Shown piece by piece: positions 12,958 to 15,779 of a stretch of DNA of 15,779 nucleotides (its first letter is position 1; the number at the start of each line of letters is the position of its first letter). Source of the DNA: a bacterium (lineage in GTDB: Bacteria; Bacteroidota; Bacteroidia; Cytophagales; Thermonemataceae). Under the pieces are notes generated by a model that ran no database searches, had not been told where the DNA came from, and saw nothing but the letters and a program-made list of their open reading frames with translations. The DNA lies in contig JANYGM010000015.1 in assembly GCA_025362415.1 (NCBI GenBank), forward strand, positions 1-15,779, in the 5' to 3' direction. Position numbers and translations under genes: made by a program.

Positions 12958-14124
12958 ATGAAATTATTTTTTACAACAGCATTATTTTTAGCGACACTTT
13001 TCGCAAATGCACAGACAAACTCTTTGCGACTAAATCCAAATATTATTTTACCCAAAGATAGTATAGTAAGTAAGGTATTGACAACTTCACTGAATGATTT
13101 TTTGCTATCCGCACAAAAACCAAACGAAGAAAATAAATTCGTTTTTGACAAGGAAAAAATTGAAACATTTATTCAACTTGACGAAATAAATGGAATTGAA
13201 AAAAGCGGAAAATACAAAGATGATTTTTTCTATAAACCGTATTTGACAAATGTTGTTTTACAAAAAGATAATAACTATTTAATTCAAGTAGCGTACATTG
13301 GAACAAGCGAAAATACAGCATCATTAAGAGCAAGTTTTGAATTTGTTGCTCACAAGACAAATAACTCATTTACATTTTCTTCGCCACTATTGAGAAACAC
13401 CAAAAATTGGAGAGTTGAAAAAGTAGGAAACAATATCTTTCATTATCAAAATACAATCAACAAAGACAAAGTAAAAGAATTTAATAAACTGGCTTCTTCT
13501 TTTGATATAAAACTGAAAGCAACAAGCAAGATAACAGATTATTACTTATGCGACAATATAATTGAAATGCAAAAACTTTTAGGAGTTGATTATAAAGCTG
13601 ATTATAATGGAAAAACTGAAAGTGTTTGGAGTTCGTCATCTGGTGACAGAAAACTAATTGTGTTTGGCAATAATAATTCAAGTTTTAATGATTTTGACAC
13701 ACATGATTTATGGCACGACAGGTTAAGTTTAGTCATTCCCAGAAGTAAGGTTTATAAACCAGTTGATGAAGCTTGTGCCTATCTTTACGGTGGTAGTTGG
13801 GGTATAAGTTGGAAAGATATTTTAAAAACTTTTAAAGACAAAGTGGCTATAAACAAAACTACAATTTGGTCGGACGTTAAAGAAAATTCAGTTAATTTCG
13901 GAGAAAGTCAAGAAAAGCATTTAATGGCTGATTATGTTGTGAACGCCTTAATAGTTAAAAAACTTGAAAAAGAGAAAGGGTTTAGTGCTGTTTGGGAATT
14001 ATTGATTTGTGGTAAATGGGAAAAAGGGAATGAAAGTTATTATAAAACGCTTGAAAAACTTACAGGAATTACAAAAGCAAATTATAACGACAAAATTTGG
14101 GAATTAATAAACAATGAAAAATAA
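12958..14124 (+). CDS. Secreted gluzincin-like (peptidase MA-like) protein with HDxxH motif
   Basis: This 388-residue protein has a signal peptide (MKLFFTTALFLATLFANA, cleavage before QT). The N-terminal half (about 20-190) is beta-rich and unrecognised. The C-terminal half follows the layout of peptidase MA-like gluzincins: the helix HDLWH (residues 249-253) stands where HExxH is expected, PVDEACAYLYGG (268-279) stands where the third ligand Glu of the 'EGlAxy' motif is expected (E271, 18 residues after H253), and a late region, ALIVKKLEKEKGF then LEKLTGITKANYNDKIWELI, matches the usual 'fL...yG' and 'G.....l...W' helices. Known gluzincins use the Glu of HExxH as general base; Asp here could mean altered or lost catalysis. 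It would act in the periplasm or outside the cell. No T9SS sorting domain is visible. The assignment rests on motif order only. Confidence 0.6.
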   Translation: MKLFFTTALFLATLFANAQTNSLRLNPNIILPKDSIVSKVLTTSLNDFLLSAQKPNEENKFVFDKEKIETFIQLDEINGIEKSGKYKDDFFYKPYLTNVVLQKDNNYLIQVAYIGTSENTASLRASFEFVAHKTNNSFTFSSPLLRNTKNWRVEKVGNNIFHYQNTINKDKVKEFNKLASSFDIKLKATSKITDYYLCDNIIEMQKLLGVDYKADYNGKTESVWSSSSGDRKLIVFGNNNSSFNDFDTHDLWHDRLSLVIPRSKVYKPVDEACAYLYGGSWGISWKDILKTFKDKVAINKTTIWSDVKENSVNFGESQEKHLMADYVVNALIVKKLEKEKGFSAVWELLICGKWEKGNESYYKTLEKLTGITKANYNDKIWELINNEK

Positions 14125-14178
14125 AAACTGTCACTAATTTGGGCAGCCAGTATTTCAATTTTCTATCTTCAGCAACAC

Positions 14179-14193
14179 GTAGGCGTTGCCTAC
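14179..14193. repeat. Short hairpin GTAGGC / GCCTAC with GTT loop
   Basis: GTAGGC (14179-14184) pairs perfectly with GCCTAC (14188-14193) around the loop GTT. It lies 54 bp after the stop codon of the gluzincin-like gene. Its design (5-7 bp GC-rich stem, 3-nt loop) is like family II at 1321-1402, although the loop is different. Confidence 0.6.
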
Positions 14194-14214
14194 TATGGTA
14201 ATTGACAATTTCAA

Positions 14215-14301
14215 ATGAAAGCAAAACTATTTCTAATAGACTTATTTACTGTTTGGACAAGACCAATAATTCTTTTTGGAATTTGCTTTGCTTTTCAATA
14301 A
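14215..14301 (+). CDS. Possible 28-residue membrane peptide or gene remnant
   Basis: ATG at 14215 opens a 28-codon frame ending in TAA at 14299-14301. The peptide (MKAKLFLIDLFTVWTRPIIL..., ending FAFQ) has one hydrophobic stretch with a central charged/aromatic patch. It could be a small membrane peptide, the N-terminal remnant of a lost gene, or chance. I see no strong signal that decides this. Confidence 0.2.
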   Translation: MKAKLFLIDLFTVWTRPIILFGICFAFQ

Positions 14302-14310
14302 CATTATAAT

Positions 14311-14332
14311 GCTTAAAAGTGCATTTTTAAGC
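14311..14332. terminator. AT-rich hairpin between convergent genes, probable bidirectional terminator
   Basis: GCTTAAAA (14311-14318) pairs perfectly with TTTTAAGC (14325-14332) around the loop GTGCAT. It lies between the converging gluzincin-like gene (plus) and aminotransferase (minus), the expected place for a shared terminator. The 8-bp stem is AT-rich and no long U-tract follows, so strength is uncertain. Confidence 0.45.
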
Positions 14333-14413
14333 TATCAAAATCTTTACTTCACAATTTTTCAAGTGCAAATTCTTTCAGAAACATTGGAAAAGCTTTTTTA
14401 TAATATTTTGTTG

Positions 14414-15601
14414 TTAAATTTTATTTATCAAATCCACAATTTCTTGTAGATTTTCTTGTGTGATTTGCGTTCCGCAGGGCAAACTAAGCGTTTTTTGGTA
14501 AATTTCATTAGAAAAATCCTTTGGAATTCCTTGACTGTCAATAGTTTTTAGATAAATATTATTTTTAAACATTACCTGCTTATTCATTGGTTGCCAAAAT
14601 GGGCGCACTTGTATTTGTTTTTCTGCCAAGATTTTTATAATTTCTTCTTTGTTGTTGAATGTAGCCGTAAAAAGCCAATTATTAGCCGTTGTATTCTGTC
14701 TAACTACTTGGAAATCAATATTTTTATTATTCTTAAATTCCTCTCTATAAAAAGTATCAATTTCTTTCTTTCGTTTTAAAAAATTGCCTAATTGTTCCAT
14801 TTGCGCAAGCCCAACAGCTGCCAAAATATTCAAAAGTGGATAATTATAACCTATTTCGTTGTGAGAATACTCAAAAATACCTGTTTTTGCTTGTCTTGAA
14901 AGATGCCTAGCTTTTTGTGCAAATACTTCATTATTAGTAAGTAACATTCCCCCGCCACCTGTTGTAATCATTTTATTTCCATTAAAACTAAGTACGCCAA
15001 TATGCCCAATAGTACCTGCGTGGTGTGTGTTTTCCATATTTTTTTGCCTTGCACCCAATGCTTCTGCGGCATCTTCTACAACCATCAAATTATATTTTTT
15101 AGAAATAGCCATTATTGAATCCATTTGGCACATATTCCCAAGCGTATGCACAGGCATAATGGCACTTACACGCCTACCAGTTTGATTATGAATACATACT
15201 TTATTTTTCAAAGTGCAACTTTTTTCTAAAAAATTAATGATTATCTTCTCATTTATTTGCCAAGTTTGGGGGCAAATATCTACTAAAATAGGCTCTGCAC
15301 CCAAATAAGTAACTGCATTGCAAGATGCCACAAACGTAATATTAGGCACAAAAACATAATCTCCAACTTGTACGCCCACTATTTGGAGTGCAAGATGTAA
15401 AGCAGCCGTTCCGTTTGCCACAGAAACAGCATATTTTGAGCCTGTAAAATCTCTCACACTGTTCTCAAAACGCTCAATATAACTTCCAACAGAAGTTATC
15501 CAATTGCTTCTGATGCAATCTACTACATATTTTTCTTCATTTCCTTGCAAATTTGGCGTACAAAGCGGTACACGAAATTGATATTTTTCTTGATTTGACA
15601 C
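14414..15601 (-). CDS. LegC-type DegT/DnrJ/EryC1 sugar aminotransferase
   Basis: This 395-residue PLP-dependent sugar aminotransferase is close to the usual 380-400 residues. The order of motifs fits the LegC subfamily: VPLCTPNLQGNEEKYV (11-26), SNWITSVGSYIERFE (32-46), ANGTAALHLAL (62-72), VVEDAAEALGA (174-184, with D177 expected to contact the PLP ring nitrogen) and SFNGNKMITTGGGGM (205-219, with K210 the predicted Schiff-base lysine). The stretch HNEIGYNYPLLN (247-258) and the final RPFWQPMNKQ follow. From the family, it would transfer an amino group from glutamate to the 4-keto position of a UDP-4-keto-6-deoxy-HexNAc, a step toward legionaminic acid or bacillosamine for surface glycans. 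The start is GTG (15599-15601): the frame upstream reaches a stop at 15629 with no ATG. Related partner genes (LegB, LegI, LegG types) are not in the window and may lie to the right. Confidence 0.88.
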   Translation of the reverse strand: MSNQEKYQFRVPLCTPNLQGNEEKYVVDCIRSNWITSVGSYIERFENSVRDFTGSKYAVSVANGTAALHLALQIVGVQVGDYVFVPNITFVASCNAVTYLGAEPILVDICPQTWQINEKIIINFLEKSCTLKNKVCIHNQTGRRVSAIMPVHTLGNMCQMDSIMAISKKYNLMVVEDAAEALGARQKNMENTHHAGTIGHIGVLSFNGNKMITTGGGGMLLTNNEVFAQKARHLSRQAKTGIFEYSHNEIGYNYPLLNILAAVGLAQMEQLGNFLKRKKEIDTFYREEFKNNKNIDFQVVRQNTTANNWLFTATFNNKEEIIKILAEKQIQVRPFWQPMNKQVMFKNNIYLKTIDSQGIPKDFSNEIYQKTLSLPCGTQITQENLQEIVDLINKI

Positions 15602-15638
15602 CTTTGATTTTAGCGTTTTTGTCCAATTTCAACAATAA

Positions 15639-15761
15639 TAGGACTTACGCAAAAAAGTTCTAAAACCACCCCCAGCCCCTCCTTAGGAAGGAGGGGAGTT
15701 TGTCCCCCTCCTTTTTAGGAGGGGTTAGGGGTGGTTTTTAATAGGTTTTGCGTAAGTCCTA
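15639..15761. mobile_element. MITE-like element with 14-bp perfect terminal inverted repeats and TA flanks
   Basis: GGACTTACGCAAAA (15641-15654) is repeated inverted and exactly as TTTTGCGTAAGTCC (15746-15759), and both ends are flanked by TA, as if TA had been duplicated on insertion. Inside, AAAACCACCCC (15662-15672) pairs with GGGGTGGTTTT (15728-15738). Two side hairpins lie between them: a 9-bp stem CCCCTCCTT / AAGGAGGGG (15676-15696) and an 8-bp stem CCCCTCCT / AGGAGGGG (15705-15724). There is no coding capacity. Size, perfect ends and TA flanks fit a miniature inverted-repeat transposable element mobilised by a Tc1/mariner-IS630-like transposase, but the transposase family is inference. 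It lies 38 bp upstream of the aminotransferase start. Confidence 0.8.
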
Positions 15762-15779
15762 AAAGTAACAAATATCAAC

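Noticed and set aside
15641..15759. The GC-rich inverted repeat at the right end considered as a plain terminator
   Set aside because: Perfect 14-bp ends, TA flanks and internal symmetrical arms are better explained by a miniature transposable element, though it may also stop transcription.

Overview
The window is AT-rich DNA from a member of the Bacteroidota, most likely a Cytophagales-type gliding or marine lineage. The evidence is a very large secreted protein with a type IX secretion (T9SS) type A C-terminal sorting domain, a MarR regulator of the kind common in Flavobacteriia and Cytophagia, TAnnTTTG-like -7 promoter elements instead of Shine-Dalgarno signals, and a lipoprotein with a TlpA-type thioredoxin domain. 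The genus cannot be fixed from the sequence alone.

Layout, left to right. Positions 1-2747 hold three minus-strand genes: the N-terminal part of an FAD-dependent oxidoreductase (cut by the window edge), a MarR-family repressor, and a thioredoxin-fold lipoprotein. The gaps between them carry short hairpin repeats whose stems differ by compensatory changes. A clear intrinsic terminator (2893-2926) follows the 1745-residue T9SS-secreted protein (2953-8190, minus), which has four copies of a Cys-containing PA14-like module, each pair separated by two Ig-like domains. A 497-bp AT-rich intergenic region separates it from a divergent 1371-residue protein (8688-12803, plus) that looks like two DUF445 (YheB-type) proteins fused head to tail. 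Next come a secreted protein resembling a gluzincin (peptidase MA-like) with HDxxH in place of HExxH (12958-14124, plus), a convergent gap with a hairpin, and a LegC-type PLP aminotransferase with a GTG start (14414-15601, minus). The window ends with a compact MITE-like element of about 120 bp with 14-bp perfect terminal inverted repeats and TA flanks, 38 bp upstream of the aminotransferase start.

The genes do not form one pathway. The MarR and FAD oxidoreductase genes may form a unit. The T9SS protein, the TlpA-like lipoprotein and the gluzincin-like protein are cell-envelope or secreted products. The aminotransferase probably belongs to a nonulosonic-acid or bacillosamine surface-glycan locus that continues beyond the right edge. 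No RNA genes, CRISPR arrays or complete insertion sequences were seen. The least explained content is the set of intergenic hairpin families, the modular Cys-rich adhesin-like protein, the double DUF445 protein and the HDxxH gluzincin-like protein.
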